This document shows, piece by piece, positions 27,787 through 36,054 of a DNA stretch of 64,000 nt. Each line of letters opens with the position of its first letter. Within the stretch, counting starts at the first letter, position 1. A program made the translations under genes and the position numbers. A model generated the notes under the pieces. It made no database searches and was not told the DNA's origin. It saw only the letters and a program-made list of their open reading frames with translations. Origin of the DNA: Lachnospiraceae bacterium GAM79 (GTDB lineage Bacteria; Bacillota; Clostridia; Lachnospirales; Lachnospiraceae); contig AP018536.1 of the NCBI GenBank assembly GCA_003584705.1, positions 2,108,001 through 2,172,000 of the forward strand, read 5' to 3'.

Positions 27787-29076
27787 TTACTCCTTTGTCG
27801 TCACCTTTTTGGCAACCACTACAAATCTGCCGTTTTTCTCCTGGTAATCACAGGTGGACAGTGTTAAAAGCTGGTCACCGAACGAAGCTGTGACTCCTGT
27901 GTCATATAATGACATCTCTGCCATATCATTCATATAGGAGTCAAATTCCTGCTCGCTCTGGGCGTCTATAAACTGATAATATTTAAATACGATTTCATCT
28001 TCACTATAGACCCGGGATCTGAATACATACATGATCTCATACAGGCCTTTTTCATAGATGGTGTCAAACTGTATGTAGGGATGTTTCTCACAATAGCTCT
28101 GGTCGCTATATGAAGATAAGCTTCCGAACATCTGCCCGCTCTTCATATGATGTCCATATAGAATGAAGTTCGTGCTGGGCTTGAGCACATCACAGTCCTT
28201 GTCCATAAAAATGGATCCGTTCTTATCATACTCCTGATTCAGATTATGATCCAGATAATATTCATTATCCGTTGTCTGCATTACAGGGTAATCTATATTA
28301 GTATCGTCAATTTTTACCCATCCGATTAGTCTTTTGTTCTTATTTAATAAATTTTTATATTCATCCAGTACCGGAGGGGGCGTACTCTGCGTTTCATCCG
28401 CGGTGTAATGGATCACAGGATCCTGATTCTGACCGGTTGCCGGCTCTTTATCCTTCAATTCACTTAATTGCTTGTAATTATCGGCAGTACGGATGTTATA
28501 CCAGTTATAAATTCCGAAATAGCCAAGGCATGCCACTGCGATCACACTGCAACAGACCACAAGAAGTTTCCTTCGTTTCTCCTGTTTTTTCAATTCTTCC
28601 TGAACGATTTTGTCAATCTCTGCCTCGTCAAACTGCGGTTCTGCTTTCTTCTTCACAGAAGTCTTCTTTTTTGTTGTCGGCCTCTTTTTGGGAACTTTTT
28701 TATCAGGACTTTCTTTTTTTACAGTTTCTTTTTTCTTTGATGCTTCTTTTTTATTTTTGGGAGTTTGGGCCTTCCCGATTGTTTTTGTATTTTCTTTCTG
28801 AAGAAAATGTCCTTTCGCCGGAGATGTTTCCGGTACTTTTCCTTCCTGTCTTTGAATGTCCTCCGACAGCTCTTCCATGTAATCCTGTCCCAGAATACTA
28901 TGGAATCTACACCTGCCGCTGCGGATCACTTCCAGCAGTTTCTTCTGATCTGCCAGGCTCATCTTCTTCGTCTGTACCCGAAGATTCTCGATCACCTGCT
29001 GATCCTTCAGGGCATTCTGATAATCCGCCTCCGTGCGGAACTTTCGCCCCTCTACCACATATATCTTCTGTGCCAT
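27787..29076 (-). CDS. Class B sortase with long cytoplasmic N-terminus
   Basis: This membrane transpeptidase is likely to anchor the TPKTG protein encoded next to it. It has 429 residues. Residues 1-165 are predicted cytoplasmic, with a helical start and a Lys/Thr/Pro-rich stretch (about 95-145). One transmembrane helix spans about 170-190 and the sortase domain about 235-425. Catalytic residues visible are His in LYGHHMKSGQMFGSL, Cys409 in TLSTCDYQ and Arg417 in NGRFVVVAKK. Most class B sortases begin almost at the membrane anchor, so the 165-residue extension is odd. It is the first gene of the sortase-LRR-LRR operon. Confidence 0.93.
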   Translation of the reverse strand: MAQKIYVVEGRKFRTEADYQNALKDQQVIENLRVQTKKMSLADQKKLLEVIRSGRCRFHSILGQDYMEELSEDIQRQEGKVPETSPAKGHFLQKENTKTIGKAQTPKNKKEASKKKETVKKESPDKKVPKKRPTTKKKTSVKKKAEPQFDEAEIDKIVQEELKKQEKRRKLLVVCCSVIAVACLGYFGIYNWYNIRTADNYKQLSELKDKEPATGQNQDPVIHYTADETQSTPPPVLDEYKNLLNKNKRLIGWVKIDDTNIDYPVMQTTDNEYYLDHNLNQEYDKNGSIFMDKDCDVLKPSTNFILYGHHMKSGQMFGSLSSYSDQSYCEKHPYIQFDTIYEKGLYEIMYVFRSRVYSEDEIVFKYYQFIDAQSEQEFDSYMNDMAEMSLYDTGVTASFGDQLLTLSTCDYQEKNGRFVVVAKKVTTKE

Positions 29077-29238
29077 CTATCTATCCTTAATTTAAAATCT
29101 GTCTTTTCACAATCTATGCATGTCTATATAGATATCTATATTTTACTATATCCGGAAATTATTGCAAGTCTTTTCCGGAAACATTGACAGGCTCCCCCGC
29201 ATACAATAGAGCATAAATAAAATGTGGAGGCACTAAAA

Positions 29239-29505
29239 ATGAGTGACTTAACTGCTACAAATTGCGGCTGCAATAATTCCTGCGGCAATAACAACTGTGG
29301 TAACGGTATCTTCGGCAACAGCTGCATCTGGATCATCCTGTTGCTGTTCTGCGGCGGTGGCTGCGGTAACAACAACGGCTGCGGGCTGCTGGGCAACAAC
29401 AATGGCTGCGGTGGCAATGACTGCTGTGAATGGCTGATCTGGATCCTGCTTCTGTCCTGCTTCTGCGGCGGTGGCTGCGGTAACAACAACGGTTGCGGTT
29501 GCTAA
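29239..29505 (+). CDS. Cys/Gly/Asn-rich mini-protein with duplicated module
   Basis: This is an 88-residue protein rich in Cys, Gly and Asn, with start ATG at 29239, 8 bases after GGAGG. It is built from a duplicated unit: a hydrophobic stretch (WIILLLF or WILLLSCF) followed by CGGGCGNNNGCG. At DNA level, 29347-29384 and 29461-29498 are near-identical direct repeats. Similar proteins in Clostridia are sometimes labelled chorion-class high-cysteine proteins; that is a composition label, not a function. The hydrophobic stretches could insert in membranes, and the Cys clusters could bind metal, crosslink like spore-coat proteins, or be modified. It is divergent from the sortase operon and followed by two small genes. 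Confidence 0.8.
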   Translation: MSDLTATNCGCNNSCGNNNCGNGIFGNSCIWIILLLFCGGGCGNNNGCGLLGNNNGCGGNDCCEWLIWILLLSCFCGGGCGNNNGCGC

Positions 29506-29657
29506 TCTCTGATACTGCTTTCCGGGATCTCCCGGAGCTTTGTAGGCACGATCACTCCGGGGTACGGACTTTTCTGTACCCCGAAGGATTGATCGGCATA
29601 AGCATGCTGCCGCTCTCATAAAATACTAGTAACTCTTTTGCAGGAAGGTATCGGTAC

Positions 29658-30149
29658 ATGGATGATAAGAGAATCGACAAGGCGGCGGCCTTTGACACAT
29701 TATTCACTTCCAACCGCATTCAGATTCTGAAAATACTGGCTTATTATATGGATCCCCGGCTGCTGAAAGGACTTGCTGTTTACATAAAAATGTCGGAGTT
29801 GCAATACACGCTAACACTTTTTCGCAGGCATCCGGAGACTTCTCTGTGCATTGCTCCCTCTTCTGCAAACGAAGAAACTGCCACTGAACTGTGTAATGAT
29901 CTCATGCCCTTGTGCGACGAGACTCAGAAATCAGCTCTTCGACAAATCACACAAATGATGGACAATATTCATAATTTCCAGGAAATGATGGAAATGGTGC
30001 AGACCATGCAGGAATTGTTCCCGGAGGGCTTCTCCGATCTCTCCGGCATGGATCCGTCTATGTTGTCCGGTCTTTTTTCCACTGCAAAATCAGACACAGG
30101 AGGTCAGAAAAATGGACTATTCCAAGACACCCCTCTGGATGCAGGATGA
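29658..30149 (+). CDS. Small protein of unknown function
   Basis: I do not recognise this 163-residue soluble protein. It starts MDDKRIDKAAAFDTLF, is mostly helical, and has a Met-rich amphipathic region (MMDNIHNFQEMMEMVQTMQE, about 101-120) and a short disordered tail. AGGAAGG lies about 10 bases before the ATG. The end of the gene overlaps the next one by 38 bases in another frame, so the two are coupled. No signal peptide or membrane segment is seen. Its length, ribosome site and coupling support a real gene. Confidence 0.7.
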   Translation: MDDKRIDKAAAFDTLFTSNRIQILKILAYYMDPRLLKGLAVYIKMSELQYTLTLFRRHPETSLCIAPSSANEETATELCNDLMPLCDETQKSALRQITQMMDNIHNFQEMMEMVQTMQELFPEGFSDLSGMDPSMLSGLFSTAKSDTGGQKNGLFQDTPLDAG

Positions 30150-30414
30150 TCTCGTGAAGGACATCCCCAGAGAAAAACTGGATTTTCTCTCGAAACTTTT
30201 TGCCCAGGGGCACGGTAAAAGTCAAAAAGAAATGATGGCACTTCTCATGCCCGCCATGCGTAAAGCAAAACAGGAGCACCTGACTTTTACCCCGCAGGAA
30301 ATGCAGGCTGCCATCACCGCTATCAAAAAATACAGTACGGAATCGGAACTTCGTCAGATTGAAAATATTCTGGTGAAAAGCCGATCACAAAAAAATAACT
30401 CCCGGCAGGCTTAA
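30112..30414 (+). CDS. Small helical protein of unknown function
   Basis: I do not recognise this 100-residue protein. It is predicted all-helical and basic at the C-terminus, with no signal peptide. Its start at 30112 has a strong GGAGG 8 bases upstream, located inside the preceding gene, which it overlaps by 38 bases. The Met- and Gln-rich helices echo those of its partner (FTPQEMQAAITAIKKY), so the two may bind each other; that is inference. A bidirectional terminator begins within its last codons. Confidence 0.7.
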   Translation: MDYSKTPLWMQDDLVKDIPREKLDFLSKLFAQGHGKSQKEMMALLMPAMRKAKQEHLTFTPQEMQAAITAIKKYSTESELRQIENILVKSRSQKNNSRQA

Positions 30415-30432
30415 TGTCTGTCAGGAGTTATT
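30394..30432. terminator. Bidirectional terminator between the small-gene pair and leuS
   Basis: Stem AATAACTCC (30394-30402) with GGAGTTATT (30424-30432), plus an inner GCAG/CTGT pairing. The plus strand continues TTATT; the minus strand continues TTTTTTTG. It serves both converging transcription units. Confidence 0.8.
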
Positions 30433-30441
30433 TTATTCAAC

Positions 30442-30594
30442 GTTCAGCCAACGCCATTCGCAAAGTCGCGTTATCACGCTTTCCATCACTACGTGACTAC
30501 CTTTGTTCATAAGACGGCATTTACCTCATGGACATATTCGATCATAAAATCATGCTTGCATGATTTTATTTCACTTATTTGTCCATGGCTGAAC
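30442..30594 (-). repeat. Nested palindromic element C directly after the leuS stop
   Basis: The outermost arms are GTTCAGCCA (30442-30450) and TGGCTGAAC (30586-30594). A second pair is CATGGACA (30527-30534) with TGTCCATG (30580-30587), and the core is a perfect 12-bp stem, ATAAAATCATGC (30544-30555) with GCATGATTTTAT (30558-30569). On the minus strand it follows the leuS TAG at once. The start sequence and layout match elements A and B. There is no T-run, so it acts before the terminator at 30394-30432. Confidence 0.65.
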
Positions 30595-33005
30595 TATTTT
30601 GCTACGATGTTGACGATTCTACCGGGAACATAGATTTCTTTTACAATGTTGCCGGTCAGCTTGTCACCCAGAGCTTCTTTTGCCATAGCGATGACGTTTT
30701 CCTTGGTCTCATCCTTGGAAACGTTAATGGTCACACGCATCCTGCCGTTGACCTGAACACCGATCTCTACTACGCTCTCCACGGTCTTCTCTTCCTCGTA
30801 CTCAGGCCATGCTGCCTGATACAGTCTGCCTTCGAATCCGGCAGTCTGCCACAGTTCCTCGGTGATATGAGGAGCCACGGGGTTCAGCAGAGTAAGCAGT
30901 GTCTTGTATTCGCCTCTGGTAATAGAGTTCTTCTTGTAGAACTCATTGATCAGGGACATCATAGCTGCGATGGCGGTGTTGTACTTCAGGTTCTCGAAAT
31001 CGCTGCTGACCTTCTTGATGGTCTGGTGCATCTTGGTCTCCAGATCTGCGCTGTAGCCTTCCTCGGATGTTAATATATCCTGTAACTTCCATACTCTCTC
31101 CAGGAATCTGCGGCAGCCCTTTACGCCTTCCTCACTCCAGGAAGCGCTCAGATCAAAGGCACCGATGAACATCTCGTAGGTACGCAGAGTATCTGCACCG
31201 TAATCCTGTACGATGTCATCCGGGTTTACAACGTTGCCACGGGACTTGGACATCTTCTCACCATTGGAGCCAAGAATCATACCGTGGCTGGTTCTCTTCT
31301 GATAAGGTTCCGGAGTAGGTACTACCCCCTGATCATACAGAAACTTGTGCCAGAAACGGGAGTACAGCAGATGCAGTGTGGTATGCTCCATACCGCCGTT
31401 GTACCAGTCAACCGGCAGCCAGTACTTCAATGCTTCGGGACTTGCCAGTGCCTTGTCATTGTGAGGATCGGTATAACGCAGATAATACCAGGAAGAGCCA
31501 GCCCACTGAGGCATGGTATCGGTCTCTCTCTTGGCAGGACCGCCACAGCAGGGACAGGTGGTATTTACCCAGTCGGTCATGGCAGCCAGAGGAGATTCTC
31601 CGGTATCGGTAGGCATATAGCTCTCTACCTCGGGTAACTGCAGAGGCAGTTCGCTCTCATCAATGGGAACATATCCGCACTTATCGCAATGCACAATAGG
31701 AATCGGCTCACCCCAGTAACGCTGTCTGGAGAATACCCAGTCTCTTAATTTATAATTGGTCTTGCGGTTACCGATGCCCTTCTCTTCCAGATAGTTCATG
31801 ATCTTCTCTTTGGCTTCTGCCACAGACAGGCCGTTCAGGAAATCGGAATTGACCAATGTACCATCAGCAACATCGGTATATACAGCTTCTTCTACGCTGA
31901 CAGGGCTCCCTGCAACAACTTCAATGATAGGCATACCGAATTTCTTCGCGAACTCCCAGTCTCTCTCATCGTGGGCAGGAACTGCCATGATAGCGCCGGT
32001 ACCGTAAGTCATCAGTACATAATCGGATACCCAAACAGGGATTTCCTTGCCATTCACGGGGTTGGTAGCGGTCAGACCCTGAATGCAGACACCGGTCTTA
32101 TCCTTTGCCAGTTCGGTACGTTCAAAATCGGACTTCTTCGCAGCCATCTCGCGATATGCCACGATGTCATCCCAGTTCTTGATCTCATCTTTATATTTAT
32201 CCAGAACAGGATGCTCCGGAGATACTACCATGTAAGTAACCCCGAACAGAGTATCCGGTCTGGTGGTGTAAATGCGCAGCTTCTCATCCTTGCCTGTCAG
32301 GGTGAAATCAACCTCGGCACCCTGGGACTTACCGATCCAGTTCTTCTGGGAGACTTTGACACGCTCGATATAATCTACGGTATCCAGTCCCTGGATCAGC
32401 TTGTCAGCATATTCGGTGATCTTTAACATCCACTGGCTCTTGACCTTACGGATGACTTCGGAACCGCAACGTTCGCAGACGCCGTTCACTACTTCCTCAT
32501 TTGCCAGACCTACCTTACAGGAGGTACACCAGTTGATAGGCATCTCCGTTTTGTAAGCCAGTCCTGCCTTGAACAGCTTTAAGAAGATCCACTGGGTCCA
32601 GTGATAATACTCGGGATCTGTGGTGTTGATCTCTCTGTCCCAGTCGAAAGAATAACCTAAGGAATGCAGCTGATTCTTGAATCTTGCCACGTTGTTCTTG
32701 GTTACGATCTTGGGATGGATATGATTCTTGATCGCGTAGTTCTCGGTAGGGAGACCGAATGCATCCCATCCCATGGGATACAGCACATTATAGCCCTGCA
32801 TTCTGCGCTTACGTGCTACGATATCCAGTGCGGTATAAGGTCTCGGATGACCTACATGTAATCCCTGTCCTGAAGGATAAGGGAACTCTACCAGTGCGTA
32901 ATATTTGGGCTTGGAGAAATCGTCGGAAGTCTTGAATGCTTTTTCATCATCCCAGACAGTCTGCCATTTTTTCTCTACCTCTCTGTGATTGTAAGGTACT
33001 GCCAT
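30594..33005 (-). CDS. leuS: Leucyl-tRNA synthetase
   Basis: This class I synthetase charges tRNA-Leu. It has 803 residues, normal for Firmicutes. The HIGH-type motif is in [12 protein letters not shown] near residue 50. Zinc-type Cys pairs are in WCTSCKVG and CERCGSE, with more in the CDKCGYVP and TCPCCGGP region. The CP1 editing domain lies at about 220-410, KMSKS in [10 protein letters not shown] near 575, and the anticodon and C-terminal domains follow. GGAGG lies about 10 bases before the ATG. A good promoter is at 33081-33109. The leader is about 70 bases, too short for a T-box. Confidence 0.98.
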   Translation of the reverse strand: MAVPYNHREVEKKWQTVWDDEKAFKTSDDFSKPKYYALVEFPYPSGQGLHVGHPRPYTALDIVARKRRMQGYNVLYPMGWDAFGLPTENYAIKNHIHPKIVTKNNVARFKNQLHSLGYSFDWDREINTTDPEYYHWTQWIFLKLFKAGLAYKTEMPINWCTSCKVGLANEEVVNGVCERCGSEVIRKVKSQWMLKITEYADKLIQGLDTVDYIERVKVSQKNWIGKSQGAEVDFTLTGKDEKLRIYTTRPDTLFGVTYMVVSPEHPVLDKYKDEIKNWDDIVAYREMAAKKSDFERTELAKDKTGVCIQGLTATNPVNGKEIPVWVSDYVLMTYGTGAIMAVPAHDERDWEFAKKFGMPIIEVVAGSPVSVEEAVYTDVADGTLVNSDFLNGLSVAEAKEKIMNYLEEKGIGNRKTNYKLRDWVFSRQRYWGEPIPIVHCDKCGYVPIDESELPLQLPEVESYMPTDTGESPLAAMTDWVNTTCPCCGGPAKRETDTMPQWAGSSWYYLRYTDPHNDKALASPEALKYWLPVDWYNGGMEHTTLHLLYSRFWHKFLYDQGVVPTPEPYQKRTSHGMILGSNGEKMSKSRGNVVNPDDIVQDYGADTLRTYEMFIGAFDLSASWSEEGVKGCRRFLERVWKLQDILTSEEGYSADLETKMHQTIKKVSSDFENLKYNTAIAAMMSLINEFYKKNSITRGEYKTLLTLLNPVAPHITEELWQTAGFEGRLYQAAWPEYEEEKTVESVVEIGVQVNGRMRVTINVSKDETKENVIAMAKEALGDKLTGNIVKEIYVPGRIVNIVAK

Positions 33006-33080
33006 AATTATTTCCTCCTAAACTATGAGAAGCTTTCTATTTAAATTTTTTGTTCTCAAGTCGTTAAAAAACTATCGATT

Positions 33081-33109
33081 ATTTTATCGTGTTTTCCCGA
33101 TACTGTCAA
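33081..33109 (-). promoter_or_regulatory. leuS promoter
   Basis: TTGACA (33109-33104), a 17-base spacer and TAAAAT (33086-33081) on the minus strand, about 75 bases before the leuS ATG. Confidence 0.8.
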
Positions 33110-33188
33110 GGACTGCGGCTCTATCCGCATGGTTTTTTGCATATTTTCGTCTGCCGGGGCATATGCTGTATACGAGAGGTGATGAATC

Positions 33189-33239
33189 ATGTTTGCATGG
33201 ATCACATTACTGATCAATCTGATGCAGCGATATCGATGA
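33189..33239 (+). CDS. Possible 16-residue hydrophobic micropeptide
   Basis: This frame reads MFAWITLLINLMQRYR and stops at TGA. AGAGGTGATG lies just before the ATG with good spacing. It is followed 20 bases later by a strong terminator, so a very short transcript could be made. The upstream -10-like TGCTGTATAC has no clear -35. The whole leuS to EF-G-like gap (33006-33317) otherwise holds only the leuS promoter and the terminator. The frame is too short for composition to prove coding. Confidence 0.3.
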   Translation: MFAWITLLINLMQRYR

Positions 33240-33258
33240 TATTTACTGCACAATACCG

Positions 33259-33292
33259 AAAAAGAGACCGGAAAGCCAACCGGTCTCTTTTT
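33259..33292. terminator. Bidirectional terminator after the EF-G-like gene
   Basis: A 13-bp stem, AAAAAGAGACCGG (33259-33271) with CCGGTCTCTTTTT (33280-33292), with U-runs in both directions. It terminates the EF-G-like gene on the minus strand and any micropeptide transcript on the plus strand. Confidence 0.88.
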
Positions 33293-33317
33293 GCTGTGTA
33301 TGTTATGTAATTACTCG

Positions 33318-35411
33318 TTAGTCTTCTGCATTGTTCTCCGCAACCTTTGCTGCTCTGGCCGCTACTTCCTTCTCCTGTACGTCGGAAGGTGCCTGCTCGT
33401 AGCGGGCAAATTCATAGGAATAATCCCCTCTGCCTCCGGTCATGGAACGCAGATCTGTGCAATAACCGAATAATCCGCTCATGGGAATATCCGCTTCGAT
33501 GATCTGCTTGCCGCCGCTCATGGGTGTCATGCCCAGCACCCGGCCTCTTCTCTTGTTCAGATCTCCCATGATGTCTCCGGTATAGGCATCCGGCACGGTA
33601 ACCTTTAAGGACATGATGGGCTCCAACAGAACGGGGCCTGCTTCCATGACACCTTTTTTGAAAGCCTGGATAGCCGCGGTCTTAAATGCCATTTCCGAAG
33701 AATCTACCGGATGATAGGATCCATCATACAGTACCGCTTTGACACCGACTACCGGGTAGGCCGCCAGAGGTCCTCTGCCTACGGATTCCTGAATACCTTT
33801 TTCCACCGCAGGGAAGAAATTCTTCGGTACCGCGCCACCTACGACTTCTGTTGCGAACTCATAGGGTTTGGTCAGATCGCCGGAAGGTGAAAAACGCATT
33901 TTTACATGACCGTACTGACCGTGTCCTCCGGACTGTTTCTTGTACTTATATTCCACATCGGACTGTTTCTTGATAGTCTCTTTGTATGCGATCTTCGGTC
34001 TGGACAGCTCGATCTCTACTTTGTATTCGTTTAACAGACGGCTGACCACGATATCCAGGTGCTGGTCACCCATGCCGTAAAGTAAGGTCTGGCGGTTCTC
34101 CGCATCGTTCACCACCCGGATGGTCAGATCTTCATGGGTCATCTTCTGCAATGCCTGGGAGATCTTATCCACGTCCGCCTTATTCTTCGGCTTATACCGC
34201 ATATAGGTATAAGGAGTGGAAATATCGAACTTGCCATATTTGATGGTCGTGGCCTTGGTAGAGAGACTGTTGCCGGTTCTCGCTGCAGTCAGTTTCGCCA
34301 GTGCTCCGATATCTCCGGCATGCAGTTCGCTGACTTCAATGGGCTTATTGCCCTGCAGTACATAGATTTTGCCGATCTTTTCCTCAATGTCACGGTCTAC
34401 GTTGTACAGCAGGTCGTCGGTCTTAAGTACACCGGAGTTTACCTTGATCAGAGAGTATTTTCCGATGAAAGGATCCACTATGGTCTTCCAGATATAGGCG
34501 GATTTTGCCTTGGCGAAATCGTAATCCGCATGGTAAATCTCATTGGTCTTTAAATTGATGCCCGCCACTTCTCTATTCTCGGGGCTGGGCATGTATTTGA
34601 CAATATCATCTAACAGTGTGTACATACCCTGACACAGGATGTTGGAACCCATGGTCATGGGAACGATGCTGCCATCGCAGACATTGGTACGGAGTGCAGC
34701 ACGGATCTCTGCCTCAGAGAAGGTCTCTCCGCCGAAATACCGCTCCATGAATTCTTCACTGGTCTCGGCTACGGCTTCCATCAGAGTATCACGGCAGATC
34801 TGCAGGTTGGCCTGGCTGTAATCCGGTACCTCACAGGGAACAACTTCCTTACCCTCCCAGCGGTTACCGCTCTCAGTGATAACATTGATGTATCCTACGA
34901 ATTTCTCGTTCTCACGGATTGGCAGATGAAACGGTGCCATCTTCTTGCCGTACAGATTAGTCATATCTTCCACTACCTGACGGAAGGAAGCATTATCCAC
35001 GTCCATGTTGGAGACATAGATAAAACGGGGCAGCTTGTATTTCTCGCAAAGCTCCCATGCCTTCTGGGTGCCGACTTCGATGCCGGACTTGCCGTTAACT
35101 ACTATGATGGCTGCTCCTGCGGCACTGACTGCCTCTTCCACTTCTCCCACGAAATCAAAATAACCCGGTGTATCAATAATATTGATCTTGTATCCTTCCC
35201 ACTCAATGGGGATCACGGAGGTACTGATAGAGAAATGACGTTTCTGTTCTTCTTTACTGTAATCGCTGAGGGTATTACCGTCATCTACCTTGCCCATACG
35301 GGAGGTAATACCGGACAGATAACCAAAGGCTTCTGCAAGACTGGTCTTGCCACTGCCGCCATGGCCCAGTAATACTACGTTACGGATCTTGTCTGTTGTG
35401 TAAATATTCAT
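33318..35411 (-). CDS. EF-G-like translational GTPase (EF-G2 type)
   Basis: This 697-residue protein has the full EF-G domain order. Its GTPase motifs differ from canonical EF-G. The P-loop is GHGGSGKTS (16-24) instead of GHVDAGKTT. G3 is DTPGYFDF (80-87), with Tyr where the catalytic His normally stands. The NKxD motif is replaced by NMDVD (135-139), without the Lys. These changes match the EF-G2/FusA2-type paralogues rather than the housekeeping factor, which should be elsewhere. Domain IV keeps a QSGGHGQYGHV loop. The start is preceded by GGAGG. The function of this subgroup is poorly known; a slow or absent GTPase is expected. Confidence 0.9.
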   Translation of the reverse strand: MNIYTTDKIRNVVLLGHGGSGKTSLAEAFGYLSGITSRMGKVDDGNTLSDYSKEEQKRHFSISTSVIPIEWEGYKINIIDTPGYFDFVGEVEEAVSAAGAAIIVVNGKSGIEVGTQKAWELCEKYKLPRFIYVSNMDVDNASFRQVVEDMTNLYGKKMAPFHLPIRENEKFVGYINVITESGNRWEGKEVVPCEVPDYSQANLQICRDTLMEAVAETSEEFMERYFGGETFSEAEIRAALRTNVCDGSIVPMTMGSNILCQGMYTLLDDIVKYMPSPENREVAGINLKTNEIYHADYDFAKAKSAYIWKTIVDPFIGKYSLIKVNSGVLKTDDLLYNVDRDIEEKIGKIYVLQGNKPIEVSELHAGDIGALAKLTAARTGNSLSTKATTIKYGKFDISTPYTYMRYKPKNKADVDKISQALQKMTHEDLTIRVVNDAENRQTLLYGMGDQHLDIVVSRLLNEYKVEIELSRPKIAYKETIKKQSDVEYKYKKQSGGHGQYGHVKMRFSPSGDLTKPYEFATEVVGGAVPKNFFPAVEKGIQESVGRGPLAAYPVVGVKAVLYDGSYHPVDSSEMAFKTAAIQAFKKGVMEAGPVLLEPIMSLKVTVPDAYTGDIMGDLNKRRGRVLGMTPMSGGKQIIEADIPMSGLFGYCTDLRSMTGGRGDYSYEFARYEQAPSDVQEKEVAARAAKVAENNAED

Positions 35412-35486
35412 ATCCCATCCTCCATTTATTCTGCATTTTGGGTATTTTGTCCAGCCGTTGGATTGGATTTTTAACCCCTTACGTGT

Positions 35487-35515
35487 ATTTTACTAAATAT
35501 ATGTTACTATTACAA
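35487..35515 (-). promoter_or_regulatory. Promoter of the EF-G-like gene
   Basis: TTGTAA (35515-35510), a 17-base spacer and TAAAAT (35492-35487) on the minus strand, with a leader of about 70 bases. It lies between structured element 2 and the gene. Confidence 0.65.
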
Positions 35516-35589
35516 GTAAATATTGTTAATTATTTCATATTTTTGTAAGTTGTCAGAACTTTGCAGCATGAATAATTGGACAAGACAGG

Positions 35590-36054
35590 TAAATTGAAAG
35601 TTAGTGAAACAAATCCACGAACGTCCATGGCGGACGGAATGTCCTTCCTCGATGTAAGGTCTCCCGGTGGGAATTTTCTGACGAAAAGTGAGTAGCGGTT
35701 CTAAACCGCACGGGCACGGCTCCAGTTGCCATCCATGGCAACGTCCGCCTGTCGCGAACGTCCTGTTCGCTCCACCCTGTTTTTCTACACTTTTCGAGAA
35801 AATATCACCACCTCCCGGCAAACATCCTCGGAAGGACATTCCGTCCGCCATGGGCGTTCTGCATTTTGGAAAGTTTAAAAAAACAGTAGCCCCGGCTGGG
35901 TATAAGAATAAGCAGTGCCGTAAGCAGACGTCGGTACTTAGCGGTCGTACTGTGACCGCTTATGTACCGCTACGCTCTGCGACAGAGCGCGAGCGTGCCG
36001 CGTTTCTTATACCCTGCCAAGGGCTACGGGGATATTTCGCTAACTCTCAATTTA
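35590..36054 (-). ncRNA. Structured element 2: 465 bp, homologous to element 1
   Basis: Its ends are TAAATTGAAAGTTAGT (35590-35605) and GCTAACTCTCAATTTA (36039-36054). Read on the minus strand it aligns with element 1 over its whole length: CCCCGTAGCCCTTGGCAGGG, GGTATAAGAAACGCGGCACG and TACCGACGTCTGCTTACGGC are shared exactly. Domain 2 is closed by a 30-bp stem with one mismatch (35619-35648 with 35830-35859) whose sequence is unrelated to the element 1 stem at the same place. Hairpins 35754-35770 and 35725-35742 are also paired but with different bases. It directly follows the focA-type gene and supplies its TAA stop. It contains no convincing coding frame. Confidence 0.75.

Noticed and set aside
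29248..29619. Minus-strand Ala/Val-rich frame opposite the Cys-rich mini-protein
   Set aside because: It is the complement of the GGC/TGC/AAC repeats; the plus-strand frame has a GGAGG site and a sensible start.
33006..33103. T-box or leader attenuator in front of leuS
   Set aside because: The leader from the promoter to the ATG is only about 70 bases and has no T-box sequence or terminator.
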